Origin: Rivularia sp. PCC 7116
GTDB taxonomy: Bacteria; Cyanobacteriota; Cyanobacteriia; Cyanobacteriales; Nostocaceae
Assembly: GCF_000316665.1 (NCBI RefSeq)
Contig: NC_019678.1
Coordinates: forward strand, 2,666,001-2,730,000
Length of the DNA stretch: 64,000 nucleotides
Direction of reading: 5' to 3'
Shown here: piece after piece, positions 27,557-36,391 of the stretch
Position numbering within the stretch: position 1 is the first letter of the stretch
Layout of the letters: each line of letters begins with the position of its first letter
Position numbers and translations under genes: made by a program
The notes under the pieces: generated by a model
The model's input: only the letters and a program-made list of their open reading frames with translations
What the model was told of the DNA's origin: nothing
Database searches by the model: none

Positions 27557-27711
27557 TAAAATTAATGCCTTTTGATGCAAGTTGGACAGATATGTCTACA
27601 AAAACTCAATACACTTGATATTGAGCTTTCATACGATATTAGCGCTAATTTGAGAAATTAGTTATATAAAAATCTAATACGTATTTAATACATATCTATT
27701 TTGTTAACTCC

Positions 27712-28206
27712 TTAAACAATTTCAAATTCTAAATTATGACTTTTCAAGAGACTGTGCGTGAAATGGTCAACTTCATTAGTATTACTTAACTCTAAGTTAT
27801 AAAAGTCTACTACGTCATGTTCAAAATAAGGTCCGGCGTGCCAAGTTCCTACATTTAATTTGATAAAACAATTTCCAGGAATCCGGAAAGCCGCAATATT
27901 TTGTAAATCCGGTTCATGTATATTATTATTAGCCGGACAAACTGCCATTAACCAATCTTTGCCAGCTAAAGAACCCAAACATTGAGTACATTTTGCGTGA
28001 CGGGTAATATTGTGAAACTTATTTGAGCGCCCTTGCAACTGCATAATATAAAACCTCGGGATACCGTTATCAAGGACTAATTGAGCATCATCTGCATCAA
28101 ATAATTTGCCATCTTTACTGGGAAAAATAACCTGTCCGTAAGGTTGAAAGTTATCTGAAGTTATAGTTTGCGCTGATAATTGTTTTACTGTTTTTGTTTT
28201 ATTCAT
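27712..28206 (-). CDS. Ureidoglycolate lyase (AllA) family protein
   Basis: A 164-residue cupin-like protein with AllA hallmarks: DNFQPYGQVIFPS near the N-terminus, ITRHAKCTQCLGSLAGKDWL (the His-containing strand), FRIPGNCFIKLNVGTWHAGP and VDFYNLELS. AllA converts ureidoglycolate to glyoxylate and urea at the end of purine/allantoin breakdown. The gene lies near a xanthine dehydrogenase-type enzyme, which would act at the start of the same pathway. The enzymes between (urate oxidase, allantoinase and others) are not in the window. Confidence 0.83.
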   Translation of the reverse strand: MNKTKTVKQLSAQTITSDNFQPYGQVIFPSKDGKLFDADDAQLVLDNGIPRFYIMQLQGRSNKFHNITRHAKCTQCLGSLAGKDWLMAVCPANNNIHEPDLQNIAAFRIPGNCFIKLNVGTWHAGPYFEHDVVDFYNLELSNTNEVDHFTHSLLKSHNLEFEIV

Positions 28207-28267
28207 ATATCAAATTTCTCCGCAAATAAAAAAACGAGAGTATACCTAACCCAATTTTTCCCTATTA

Positions 28268-28340
28268 ATTGATAACTGCTAATTGTTCACTGTTCACTGT
28301 TCACTGATAACTGTTCACTGTTAACTGTTCACTGTTCACA
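28268..28340. repeat. Short tandem heptamer tract (TTCACTG)n
   Basis: Seven or so TTCACTG/TTAACTG units separate the AllA-like gene from the DoxX gene. The same heptamer occurs at 26980-27010. Confidence 0.85.
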
Positions 28341-28785
28341 ATTCTAATTCTTTAGGAATTATTGATTTAGGAATAATTGAAGCTTGTTTCTCTCTATCGC
28401 TAGGTTTTGTATACCAGTAAGCCCAAGCAATTAAAACTCCTTGGAGGGGGAGTCTAATAGCTTGAAATAAAGGCGAACCTGAATATGGTATGCTTTCAAT
28501 ATCAATATGATTAATTGCCATATTGATATTAGCTGGATAAACCGCGATAAATAATGCAATTATTCCCCATGCAGTAGGTTGACTTAAAGGGGGAACTAAT
28601 AAACCAATACCACCTAGTATTTCATAAAAGCCACTCAAATAAACTAAACCCAAAGGATAGGGAAGTTGTGGTGGCATAATTTTTACAAAAGGTTGGGGAA
28701 CGGCGAAGTGTAAAGTTCCCACAATTATTAAGGCTACGGAAAGGATAACCCTGAGAAGTTCTTTGTTCTTTTTTATCAGTTCCAT
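28336..28785 (-). CDS. DoxX-family membrane protein
   Basis: A 149-residue protein with four hydrophobic segments. The first two follow the DoxX pattern: LRVILSVALIIVGTLHFAVP then LVYLSGFYEILGGIGLL. Next come WGIIALFIAVYPANINMAIN and a fourth helix ending AWAYW. DoxX-like proteins are linked to redox or sulfur metabolism, but this subgroup has no assigned role. No neighbour clarifies it. Confidence 0.8.
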   Translation of the reverse strand: MELIKKNKELLRVILSVALIIVGTLHFAVPQPFVKIMPPQLPYPLGLVYLSGFYEILGGIGLLVPPLSQPTAWGIIALFIAVYPANINMAINHIDIESIPYSGSPLFQAIRLPLQGVLIAWAYWYTKPSDREKQASIIPKSIIPKELEL

Positions 28786-29294
28786 TTGAGCGAATATTGG
28801 AAATTTTCTAAAGTATTATTTCAGTTTGTTTGCTAAATTTTGTTTTGTCTTCCATCAAGAGTAGTAAATACTTAGTTATAATTCATCATTTTGAGAAAAT
28901 ATAGTTATTTTTCTGTTAACGGTTTTTAGCATAAATAAAGATTTTTTAAAGTTACTATAAATATCGAACAGATAAAAATTATCGGCATAAACATCTGTTT
29001 ATACTGATGAAAAGCTATCTACTTCGTCATCTACTTTTATATATGCAGAGAAAAGTAAAGATACAGGGTAGTTAATGGTGATTAAGCAATCAGCAGTATA
29101 GTCACTTTTTGGAAAAAGCAATCGATAAAGAGCGTCATGACTTAGTGCATAAATGATCTCAAAACAATCAAATCATAGCAATATTTACACTTGATTTGAG
29201 CAGATATTGCAGTTTTGAGTGATTTTAACAAGGGGAAATATCTACCAAGCAATCTGAAAGTAAATTAATTAAGTGGTTCTTGGCAGGAAAAACA
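28786..29294. other. intergenic region, nothing recognised
   Basis: About 500 AT-rich bases lie between the divergent DoxX and PEP-CTERM genes. I see no gene, long repeat or recognised regulatory site; both promoters should be here. Confidence 0.4.
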
Positions 29295-29867
29295 ATGAAA
29301 CAATTTCTCAAATCTTTAATGGTTGCAAGTGCAACAGCTATTGCAATCTTGACTGTGTCTTCTCCTGCAAAAGCAGCAGTAGTAACTTGGAATCTTGACG
29401 ATGTCATTTTTAATGACGGAGGAACAGCTAGTGGAAGTTTCCAGTATGATGCAGATAATCAGCGAATAGGTAACTTCAATATTGCCGTTGGTAGTGGGAG
29501 TCAACTATTTGGTGGAACTTGGGTTGTTCCTGGTTTTTTTGGATCTTCTAATGGTAATTCCTTCGCTTTAAGTAATCCAGCTTTCAACAGATTTTTTCAA
29601 TTAAGCTTTGTTTCTCCACTAACGAATGCAGGAGGAACAATTAATTTGGAAACAGATATTGGAAACGGACAATTTGCAAGTTTTGATGCTACCTGTGGTA
29701 ACGCAAATTGTACCGTACCTTCATCTACTGGAAGAGTTGTTACCGCAGGTTCAGTAACAACAGAAGAAGTACCCGAACCTTTAACTATCATGGGTACTGT
29801 TTTAGCAGGGGGAATGGGAATTGCGATTAAGAAAAAGCGAGCTAAGAAGAATATCGAATCAGCTTAA
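29295..29867 (+). CDS. Secreted PEP-CTERM sorting-domain protein
   Basis: Starting at the ATG that gives MKQFLKSLMVASATAIAIL, the protein has a clear signal peptide ending SSPAKA-A. A middle part rich in Gly, Asn and Ser follows, with a TFNL-like beta pattern. The C-terminal PEP-CTERM signal comprises VPEPLTIMGTVLAGGMGIA, then the basic KKKRAKK. Exosortase would process it at the membrane. A TTG at 29280 would add five residues and is unlikely. The ligand or role is unknown, and the exosortase gene is not in the window. Confidence 0.87.
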   Translation: MKQFLKSLMVASATAIAILTVSSPAKAAVVTWNLDDVIFNDGGTASGSFQYDADNQRIGNFNIAVGSGSQLFGGTWVVPGFFGSSNGNSFALSNPAFNRFFQLSFVSPLTNAGGTINLETDIGNGQFASFDATCGNANCTVPSSTGRVVTAGSVTTEEVPEPLTIMGTVLAGGMGIAIKKKRAKKNIESA

Positions 29868-30005
29868 TTGCTGATACTTAGCTTTGCTCGCTAAATATTT
29901 TGGATTAAGTAAATTTTAGCAGCTATCCGGTGAAAGTTGATTATAACTTCACCGGATTCTTGTTATTTATAATACTGATTATTGAATAATTGCAACTTTA
30001 AGTTA

Positions 30006-30545
30006 ATGAAAACTGTAGTAATCGGTGGAGTTTGCAGAACTGGTAAATCCCGGTTAGCAAATAAAGTATTTCAAAATACTAAGTCAACTGTGTTTCATGG
30101 CGACCATTTGATGAATATTTTATACAATAATTTTACAGGTTTGGATAAAAATCAGTTTCCAAAGGTATTGATAAAACTAATTAGAAATATGGGGAAAGAG
30201 TTTAGATATACAAGAATATTTGAATCTTGCCATGTCGATCCAATTATTGCCAAGAGCAAGTTAAATTGTCCAAGCTATATTTTTTTATTTTTGGGATATC
30301 CGCAAGTCAATATTGATCGGAAAATTCGAGAATTACGGGAATATGCTGCGAAAAATCCGGAATGTTGGACTCATCAACACGAGGATGATTCGTTGATTTC
30401 ACATATTAAAGAATATGCCTTACTCAGTCGAGAGCAACAAATTAAATGTCAGCAAGCGAATATTCCCTATTTTGATACTTCGGATAATTTTAATTATGTT
30501 TGGAATCAAGCTTATGATTACGTGATGCAGAAGTTGGGTGAATAA
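30006..30545 (+). CDS. P-loop kinase/ATPase-like hypothetical protein
   Basis: Starting at the ATG for MKTVVIGGVCRTGKSRLANK, the protein opens with a Walker A motif (GGVCRTGKS). A strand FLFLGYPQVNIDRKIRELRE follows, as in nucleotide or sugar kinases and related AAA-type small P-loop proteins. The helical C-terminal part shows no other motif I recognise. It lies alone after the PEP-CTERM gene. A phosphotransferase role is inferred from the P-loop only. Confidence 0.65.
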   Translation: MKTVVIGGVCRTGKSRLANKVFQNTKSTVFHGDHLMNILYNNFTGLDKNQFPKVLIKLIRNMGKEFRYTRIFESCHVDPIIAKSKLNCPSYIFLFLGYPQVNIDRKIRELREYAAKNPECWTHQHEDDSLISHIKEYALLSREQQIKCQQANIPYFDTSDNFNYVWNQAYDYVMQKLGE

Positions 30546-30786
30546 TTTTTATTTATCCAAGACGCAGTTCAAACTTAGACTGCGTTGGCAATATCTCAGG
30601 TAAGCTTGACGAAAAGTTAAGCGCAAATCAAAAGCAAAAAATACATAACCTCACTCTACCTAAAGATATAGATGATTGAAAGATATATGAGATTATCGAA
30701 ATGAACAGAATTAATTTTTTACCCAAAAATTCGTACATCAAGTACTACCCAAAGGCAAAACAATAAAATAATTGGGAAAAATTGTA

Positions 30787-31353
30787 ATGGGTGCAGCATC
30801 AAGATATTGGACTTTAGTGAGGATTGACAGTTTTAGTCGCTGCAAAAGCGAAGTACTCGAAGCAGCGAAAGTTTTTTTTGACGAACAGTTTTCTACCGTA
30901 GCACAGCAAAAGGAAATACCAGATAGAAATATTCAACGTCAACTTATACAATGGTATCAGTCAAGCGACCCTCGTGGTAATATGGCTGAAAAATGTTTGC
31001 GCTGCTTTATCTCCAACGTGCTTAAAGAAAGTTGCATCGTATTAGAGCAGAAGTTTGGCGAAAAACACTACCTTTACAGCGCACAATTATTACCATTAGT
31101 GCTGGATACTACTCATAGTAGTCAAGATAGCGAATCTCTTACGACTCACATTTTGTCAACATTTAACCCAAATAAAAGTAATTTATCAACTTGGGTGACA
31201 GTTATTTTTAAAAGCTGTAGTGCTGTTAAACAATCTTTAAAAGAACACGGAATTGTACAGTTAACTGATTGGACGATTCTTCGCTACACAACTCACACAA
31301 GACTAAAGCGAGTTTTGTTCATCTTACATACTCTACTATACATTTTTTTATAA
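30787..31353 (+). CDS. Hypothetical, resembles N-terminal part of a larger cyanobacterial family
   Basis: No characterised homologue is recalled. The stretch WYQSSDPRGNMAEKCLRCFI, then LYSAQLLPLVLDTT, LTTHILSTFNPNKSNLSTWV and IVQLTDWTILRYTT resembles a family of longer cyanobacterial proteins with a sigma-factor-like helical layout (AEMCLRCFIS..., QTFDPEQSSLSTW...). This copy stops shortly after the matching part with a hydrophobic tail (LFILHTLLYIFL) unlike the family. It may therefore be truncated by a frameshift or recombination. The ATG at 30787 is preferred over an upstream TTG. Confidence 0.5.
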   Translation: MGAASRYWTLVRIDSFSRCKSEVLEAAKVFFDEQFSTVAQQKEIPDRNIQRQLIQWYQSSDPRGNMAEKCLRCFISNVLKESCIVLEQKFGEKHYLYSAQLLPLVLDTTHSSQDSESLTTHILSTFNPNKSNLSTWVTVIFKSCSAVKQSLKEHGIVQLTDWTILRYTTHTRLKRVLFILHTLLYIFL

Positions 31354-31580
31354 ACACCCTCTTATAAAAAGAAACTGTGAAGCTTTAATTTTTCAATTTT
31401 TAATTGCTCAGTTTCCACTCCTAATTATTATCTCTCTTTATCTCTTTCCTCTGCGCCCTCTGTCTTGAAAAGTTGTTCATGGGGGAAACCCCCAAGACCA
31501 CACTTTATGTCCTAACGGACACGCTCCGCTCTCTGCGGTTTTTTTTAATCAGCAATTTTCTGCCAACAAGAGAATAAAAT

Positions 31581-32135
31581 TTATTCAATATTATTAAGTA
31601 ATGTTTTAGCTGCTAAGTTACCTATTCCTGCTGGGGTGTTTGTGTTGGTGGATGTAATGGTGGAATCTATTCCTAGTTGCTGCATGAGGTGAGTAAATGC
31701 AGGCTCTTGGGTGGGGAATAAGTCTAGGAGGGTGGTGTATGCAGCGTAGTTGATTGCGGTGCTTTTGTTTTCTGGAGTGATTTCTTTGTGGTCAACTTGG
31801 AGGTTTTCTAGTTGAGTGTCGATTGCTACTGGGTCGTAGGCTGCCCAGGCATCGTACATACTGGTGTTAACTAAGCCCAAGGCACGGGAGGTGGGAGTGG
31901 GACCCATGTTGGTGTTGCTGATGGCTTCTAAAGTTGCTTGGTTCCACAGCAGTACTGGGTCTTCTGTGTGTAAGGAAAAATCCATTGCTGGGGAAGGGAG
32001 GTTGAAGAAGATGCTGATTGTGGAGGATAGGAGTAGGGGGAGTTTGGTGTTTAAGTTTTTTTGTTGAGGGGATTTTGGGATTTTCATTGTTGGGAGTTGT
32101 CGTGAAGAAACGGCAGCAGCATTTGTAGCAGTCAA
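31581..32135 (-). pseudogene. N-terminal fragment of a vanadium haloperoxidase-like (DUF6851) protein
   Basis: After about 65 unconserved residues, the sequence VLLWNQATLEAISNTNMGPT, then SRALGLVNTSMYDAWAAYDP, matches the start of cyanobacterial DUF6851/vanadium-dependent haloperoxidase-like proteins. The frame ends at residue 184 (AAKTLLNNIE). The rest of this family, including the C-terminal acid-phosphatase-like catalytic part with its phosphate/vanadate-binding Arg and His, is absent downstream. It is therefore most likely a truncated gene. The N-terminal extension has a weak hydrophobic stretch (LPLLLSSTISIFFNL). Confidence 0.6.
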
Positions 32136-32651
32136 TATCGTAATGTGGTTGCTGGCTGCGCGTTGAAGTTCAGTTTCTGTTGTAGTTTATAATACTGAGT
32201 TCGGCAAGGGGTTGGTTTTGCTGACTTTTCACGGTAAGTCCTGAGTCAACCAAAAAACGTTACTTTTTCCACAGAGTTATTATCAATAACTATAAACTAA
32301 TGATAATTAGCCACGAAAGAAGTAGGGTTTTCGATACGGCTAAAATGACGTTTTCAACATCCCGTGAAAAGTCAGGTTGATTTTGAGGGTTTGATACAAT
32401 GATTATTATTTGTAGTGGTTAACAATATTTATAAAATAAGGGTATTAGTAATAAAAAATTCACACTCATGAGAAGCCTAAAAGTAATATTTTATTTTGTA
32501 AGCTCGTTCTGATGTTTGTTCTTTGATGAGAAGAAGGGGCTACTAGCAGGTAATTTTGAGTTACCAAAATTACCATTTACTACTTCGACCCTACAGGTTA
32601 TATATTCAGCAACAACACACCTCACTTAGCTTTTTATTTAAGAAGTTAAAA
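32136..32651. other. intergenic region with one small hairpin
   Basis: No credible gene. A hairpin GGTAATTTTG ... CAAAATTACC lies at 32549-32574. The rest is AT-rich with no pattern I could name. Confidence 0.4.
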
Positions 32652-33017
32652 CTATTCAATTTCTAGTAGTTCAGGTGGGTTCATTCGTGATGGATCTCCA
32701 AAATAGTAATCTAAGATTGGCGAGACAGCATCATCTATTGACTCAAATGAATCCTGAAAATCTCCTATTCCTGGACCTGGAACCCATTCCGAAATTTCAA
32801 ATATCCATTTATCTTCTTTTGGATAAAGATTTGCAACAGGTGCATCACAAGGTATCCTGTCACTACCAAGTAAACACTCACAATCAATTCTTGTATTTCC
32901 GGAGACTAACGTTGGCTTAGCTACAGAATATCCATTTGCAAATGGACCTACTGAACCAAATGGGATTACCAATAAACCTGCCTTCTCTAGTTTTTGAATT
33001 GCTTGTGTTTCTGACAT
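32652..33017 (-). CDS. Hypothetical acidic protein downstream of the RHS toxin
   Basis: A 121-residue acidic protein without signal peptide or membrane segment. The sequence has a Cys pair (IDCECLLG) and WIFEISEWVPGPGIGD. I do not recognise its family. It is on the same strand as the RHS toxin and candidate immunity gene, about 275 bases further downstream. Small acidic proteins behind RHS genes are often immunity proteins, so it could belong to a second or earlier toxin tip. This rests on context only. Confidence 0.5.
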   Translation of the reverse strand: MSETQAIQKLEKAGLLVIPFGSVGPFANGYSVAKPTLVSGNTRIDCECLLGSDRIPCDAPVANLYPKEDKWIFEISEWVPGPGIGDFQDSFESIDDAVSPILDYYFGDPSRMNPPELLEIE

Positions 33018-33292
33018 ATTTTAATCTTCTACGATTTGTAAGGTGCGCTACACTACACTGTGGCGCACCCTACGAGAAATGCGATCACCCGAAAGGCGAC
33101 GGACGCTTTGCGTATCGCACTAGAATCTGTTAAGAAGGATAAAAAGGTAAAACTTGTCTTCGAGGACAAAATTGTACTCGGTATTGAAATTCTGGAAACG
33201 CTACTGACCTTACACTACCTCATTTTTTGAGCAATATTACTTATTGACAAAAAACGTTTCAGCTTAAGTTGCCAGGATTGTTATACCAGGCT

Positions 33293-33520
33293 TTAATACC
33301 CATTTCCAACAGACACAATACGTACTCCCTCCCTTAACATTTGCTCTCGAACTGTTTCATATACCTCGTCATTCTTTATAAGTAAAGCATTTCGCGTCTC
33401 TGTATTAACGATTAAATATCTTGGATTTTCCTCTTCTTTGCTTGAATTGATATGGAGTAAAGCCCAAGATGGAGAGGAACCATCCCATAAATAAGCGAAC
33501 TCTGTAATGTCATGCATCAT
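33293..33520 (-). CDS. Candidate immunity protein for the RHS toxin
   Basis: A 75-residue protein whose ATG lies two bases after the RHS toxin stop codon, on the same strand. It begins MMHDITEFAYLWDGSSPSWA and continues LLHINSS, then RYLIVNTETRNALLI, and is predicted to be soluble and mostly beta plus helix. No known immunity family is recognised. Tight linkage directly behind a toxin tip is the standard arrangement in polymorphic toxin systems, so an antidote role is the best inference. Confidence 0.6.
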   Translation of the reverse strand: MMHDITEFAYLWDGSSPSWALLHINSSKEEENPRYLIVNTETRNALLIKNDEVYETVREQMLREGVRIVSVGNGY

Positions 33521-33522
33521 GT

Positions 33523-35061
33523 TTAAAATTTACTACGATTCTTATCAAATCTAATAACATCTTTTCCTGATGGCACAATTTGAGAACTACGCTGCGGAGA
33601 GCCAAGTAATTCAAGAGTTTCTAAAAGATCCTTATCCGCTTGACTAGCAGCGGCTGTTCCTCCAGGGTGTGTATGGTAAATAAGCATACTATCTGCCTCT
33701 AATGGAACTTCCACAGAGCGGGCTTTTCCTGAATGAAGAAAGTATTGACCTCCCCTACCATTTGGTCCAGATCCCAGTTTATAAGTAACAGCGAATTCAA
33801 CATTATGCTTATCTGTTAGGAGTTCAAGTTGAGCAGGTGTTGGTCTAGATGAAATCTTTGCCCCTGAAGGTCCTGGTAAACCCTCACCTACTCTTGCCCC
33901 AAATAAAAGATCACTAACAATATCTCCTTCCTGAAGCCTTCCGATTACACCAGCACCATCAACTCCCCTTAACCCACGGAAAATCCTACCACCAATATAA
34001 CCAGCCGCAGGTGCATATCCCAGCAAATCGATAGGAGTAAAACACCCCTTTATCAAATTGTTCGTACTTTGAACAACCCCAGTAATATCTCCAACTACAG
34101 TATAATATTTAGCCGCACGTATAGCCCAGCCACCACCTTTTGCACCAGCACCAACACCAAAACTCACAGCAGTACTGGCTGCTGTACCAAAAATCTGACC
34201 GGCAGTAAACAATCCTCCACTATGGTTTCGCGTTGCGGTTTCGCCGTACCGTATCTCACGTATCTTTGTTGTTAACCCAAAAGAAACTGCATCACCAAAA
34301 CCTGCTGCAAATTGGTCTGCCTTATTAACGTAGTTATAAAGCGTGTTATTTTTATAAAGCGCGTCTAAGATTTCCCCTGTTGGGTCGGTGAAGTTAGCAG
34401 GGCTATTATTAACGTATCTGTAAAAATTGGGGTCGCCAGCTTCAAACCCAATCGGGTCTTCACTGATAAACTGTCCAACAGCAGCATCATAATACCTAGC
34501 CCGATAATAATATTGCCCCGTCTCCTCATCAAATTCCCGTCCAGTATACCCAAACCGGAAATCAACATTTTCGTTGCTCTCCCCAGTCACCCTACCAAAA
34601 CTATCGTAGGTAATATGATTGACAACCGTACCGTTATTATCAACTACATCGCGGACGGTACCTTGATTATCCGTCAGCGCCCATAACACCTCACCTTGAG
34701 CATTTTCCGAAGCTAAAATCTGGTCAACTTGCGGACCGTGTAAATAACGATGAGTTAAGTTACCATCACCATCAAAGGTGAGGGCAATATGCTCCCCATC
34801 ATAAACAAACCTTTCAATAGAAGCCGTTGCTACTCCATCCCCATCTGCGTCTACCTCTTTAGCAATACGACGGTCAAACATATCGTAGGTATACCCAGCA
34901 GTCTTGATAACATTACCGTTAGTATCTTTGACAACAACTTCTGTGAGGCGATTGCGGTAATCCCAACTGTACTCAGTTATTTCACCCGTAGCGATTTCAA
35001 CCCGTTGAGTGCGATTTCCTTCATCATCATAGGAGTAATTATATTTACCATCAGTTAACAA
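33523..35061 (-). CDS. RHS-repeat protein with C-terminal JAB/JAMM metalloprotease-like toxin domain
   Basis: The first 170 residues carry YD repeats (YSYDDEGNRTQR, YTYDMFDRRIAKE, ITYDSFGRVTG). The RHS core, FGYTGREFDEETGQYYYRAR to YDAAVGQFISEDPIGF, lies at about 169-206. A Gly/Ala-rich linker follows. The last 110 residues look like a toxin tip with HTHPGGTAAASQAD (H463, H465, S473, D476), the H-x-H-P-x6-S-x2-D signature of JAMM/MPN metalloproteases. The upstream frame continues in phase through 35239-35604 but is broken by a TAG at 35239-35241. The N-terminal export region of the original RHS protein is missing. Translation from the TTG at 35061 is only one possibility. Confidence 0.75.
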   Translation of the reverse strand: MLTDGKYNYSYDDEGNRTQRVEIATGEITEYSWDYRNRLTEVVVKDTNGNVIKTAGYTYDMFDRRIAKEVDADGDGVATASIERFVYDGEHIALTFDGDGNLTHRYLHGPQVDQILASENAQGEVLWALTDNQGTVRDVVDNNGTVVNHITYDSFGRVTGESNENVDFRFGYTGREFDEETGQYYYRARYYDAAVGQFISEDPIGFEAGDPNFYRYVNNSPANFTDPTGEILDALYKNNTLYNYVNKADQFAAGFGDAVSFGLTTKIREIRYGETATRNHSGGLFTAGQIFGTAASTAVSFGVGAGAKGGGWAIRAAKYYTVVGDITGVVQSTNNLIKGCFTPIDLLGYAPAAGYIGGRIFRGLRGVDGAGVIGRLQEGDIVSDLLFGARVGEGLPGPSGAKISSRPTPAQLELLTDKHNVEFAVTYKLGSGPNGRGGQYFLHSGKARSVEVPLEADSMLIYHTHPGGTAAASQADKDLLETLELLGSPQRSSQIVPSGKDVIRFDKNRSKF

Positions 35062-35238
35062 GCGATTGTCAGTACCAGTGTCATAACCATCATTGGTACG
35101 ATTGCCGTTATCGTCGTAGTTGTAGTTTTCATCATCTTGATAGCTGTGGTCTGTACCAGTAAGCTGATTCGTTAAATCGTAATCGTAAGTACTGGTTCCA
35201 TCCGGGGAAGTGAAAGAAGTAATGCGATTTCCAGCATC

Positions 35239-35604
35239 CTAATCAAAGCCATAAGCAGCTAAAACATCAGTTCCCTTGAAGTGTTTTAATTCCTTGAGAC
35301 GACTTGCGACATCATAGTCATAGCTGCTATCTGCAACAAGTTGAGTTCCGGCTAAATCCGCATAGCGATTTATACCCTTTAACTGACTCGCAGCATCGTA
35401 GGTCATGTCAACCCGCTTGTCAGCTACCCCATTACCGCTTTGAGAGCCATTTAAAATCATTGCTTTTACAACTTGTCCAGCATTCACTTTTTCGTTTTCA
35501 TTTACACCGATGGACTCGTTAATTATTTCTACTAACCCAATCGAATCTATTATCCCTGCGACTATACCCAAATGGTCTATATTCTTTATTTCAACATCTT
35601 TCAT
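35239..35604 (-). pseudogene. IS1634-like transposase N-terminus fused in frame to RHS repeats
   Basis: Residues 1-53 (MKDVEIKNIDHLGIVAGIID ... GQVVKAMILNG) are the N-terminus of a DUF4277/IS1634-type transposase. From about residue 54 the frame continues as RHS YD repeats (MTYDAASQLKGINRYADLAG, YDYDVASRLKELKHF). The join is near 35445. A TAG at 35239-35241 ends it; beyond the stop the same phase runs on into the large RHS frame, about 59 codons before the TTG at 35061. It is a product of an IS-mediated deletion or insertion. Confidence 0.8.
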
Positions 35605-35765
35605 GTAACTTCAATAAAGGATTTATACTCAATTTTTTTTAGTAACTATGTATTAACACTAATGCAAGTTATTATTAATAGTTGCTTTTTAAAACTTGTA
35701 GGTAGTAGTATAAAAGTACTAAGCAATCTGTTTTCGCCTTCTTCTGAAACTTAGGGTGCGGAATG
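35446..35765 (-). mobile_element. 5' end fragment of an IS1634-like insertion sequence
   Basis: This spans the first 53 codons of a DUF4277-type transposase plus its upstream non-coding end. The upstream boundary is placed near ACTTAGGGTGCGGAATGTGG (35750-35769), where an in-frame DUF4114 coding stretch begins on the other strand. The 3' part of the IS, with the catalytic residues, is absent. The boundary is approximate. Confidence 0.55.
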
Positions 35766-36204
35766 TGGGTTTGAAATTACTAGAGATGCAGATTATGACA
35801 ACAACGTCTACTTCTACAAAGTAGACGGCGATGACGGTAACATCGGTGGCTTGACACCAGATGATAGCGGCTATCTCCAAACCGCATTAAACAACGTTGT
35901 TAATCCAAACTTTGGATTGAATGCCGATAAAGATGCTACAAGTACAACTGGAAGTTTTAGCTTAACAGGTGGAGATATTTTAGGTGTCGTAATTGTCGCA
36001 GATGGAACTTTAGAACAAGCTATAAGCAACATCGACAGCGTAGAAGGCGTTTACCTCTCCTATATGGGTGCCGGTGCTAGCACAGACAACGGCACTTTTG
36101 ACCACATCAGATTTAATAATGCTACCAGCACCTTTGAATTTGAAGATTTAGCTAATGGTGGCGACCAAGATTTTAATGATTTAAAAATAAAGATAGAATT
36201 CTAA
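35766..36204 (+). pseudogene. Orphan C-terminal DUF4114 domain fragment
   Basis: The plus-strand frame reads FEITRDADYDNNVYFYKVDG, DDGNIGGLTPDDSGYLQTAL and ends with FEFEDLANGGDQDFNDLKIK. This is the DUF4114 domain found at the C-terminus of large secreted calcium-binding or adhesin-like proteins. The frame is open from a stop at 35752-35754, but no normal start or N-terminal region exists because the IS fragment abuts it. The TTG at 35851 is not convincing. It is the 3' remnant of a disrupted gene. Confidence 0.75.
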
Positions 36205-36296
36205 TGCCACAATATACCATTCAGAAACCCGATTTTTCCAAAAAACCGAGTTTCTAGTTAATTATTAGATATGTAGCGACTGTCTTGAATGTCAAG

Positions 36297-36356
36297 TGCA
36301 ACGCACCATCCGATAAAGGTTTTGGTGCGTTAGGCTGAAGCCATAACACACCCTAC
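36297..36356. repeat. Partial copy of the GTAGGGTG palindromic repeat
   Basis: CAACGCACCATC ... GGTGCGTTAGGCTGAAGCC, then ATAACACACCCTAC repeats the right part of the element at 16369-16451. A short run of CCAATTA-type units follows up to the hglB stop. Confidence 0.55.
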
Positions 36357-36391
36357 CCTCTTACCAATTACCAATTACCAACTAGCAATTA

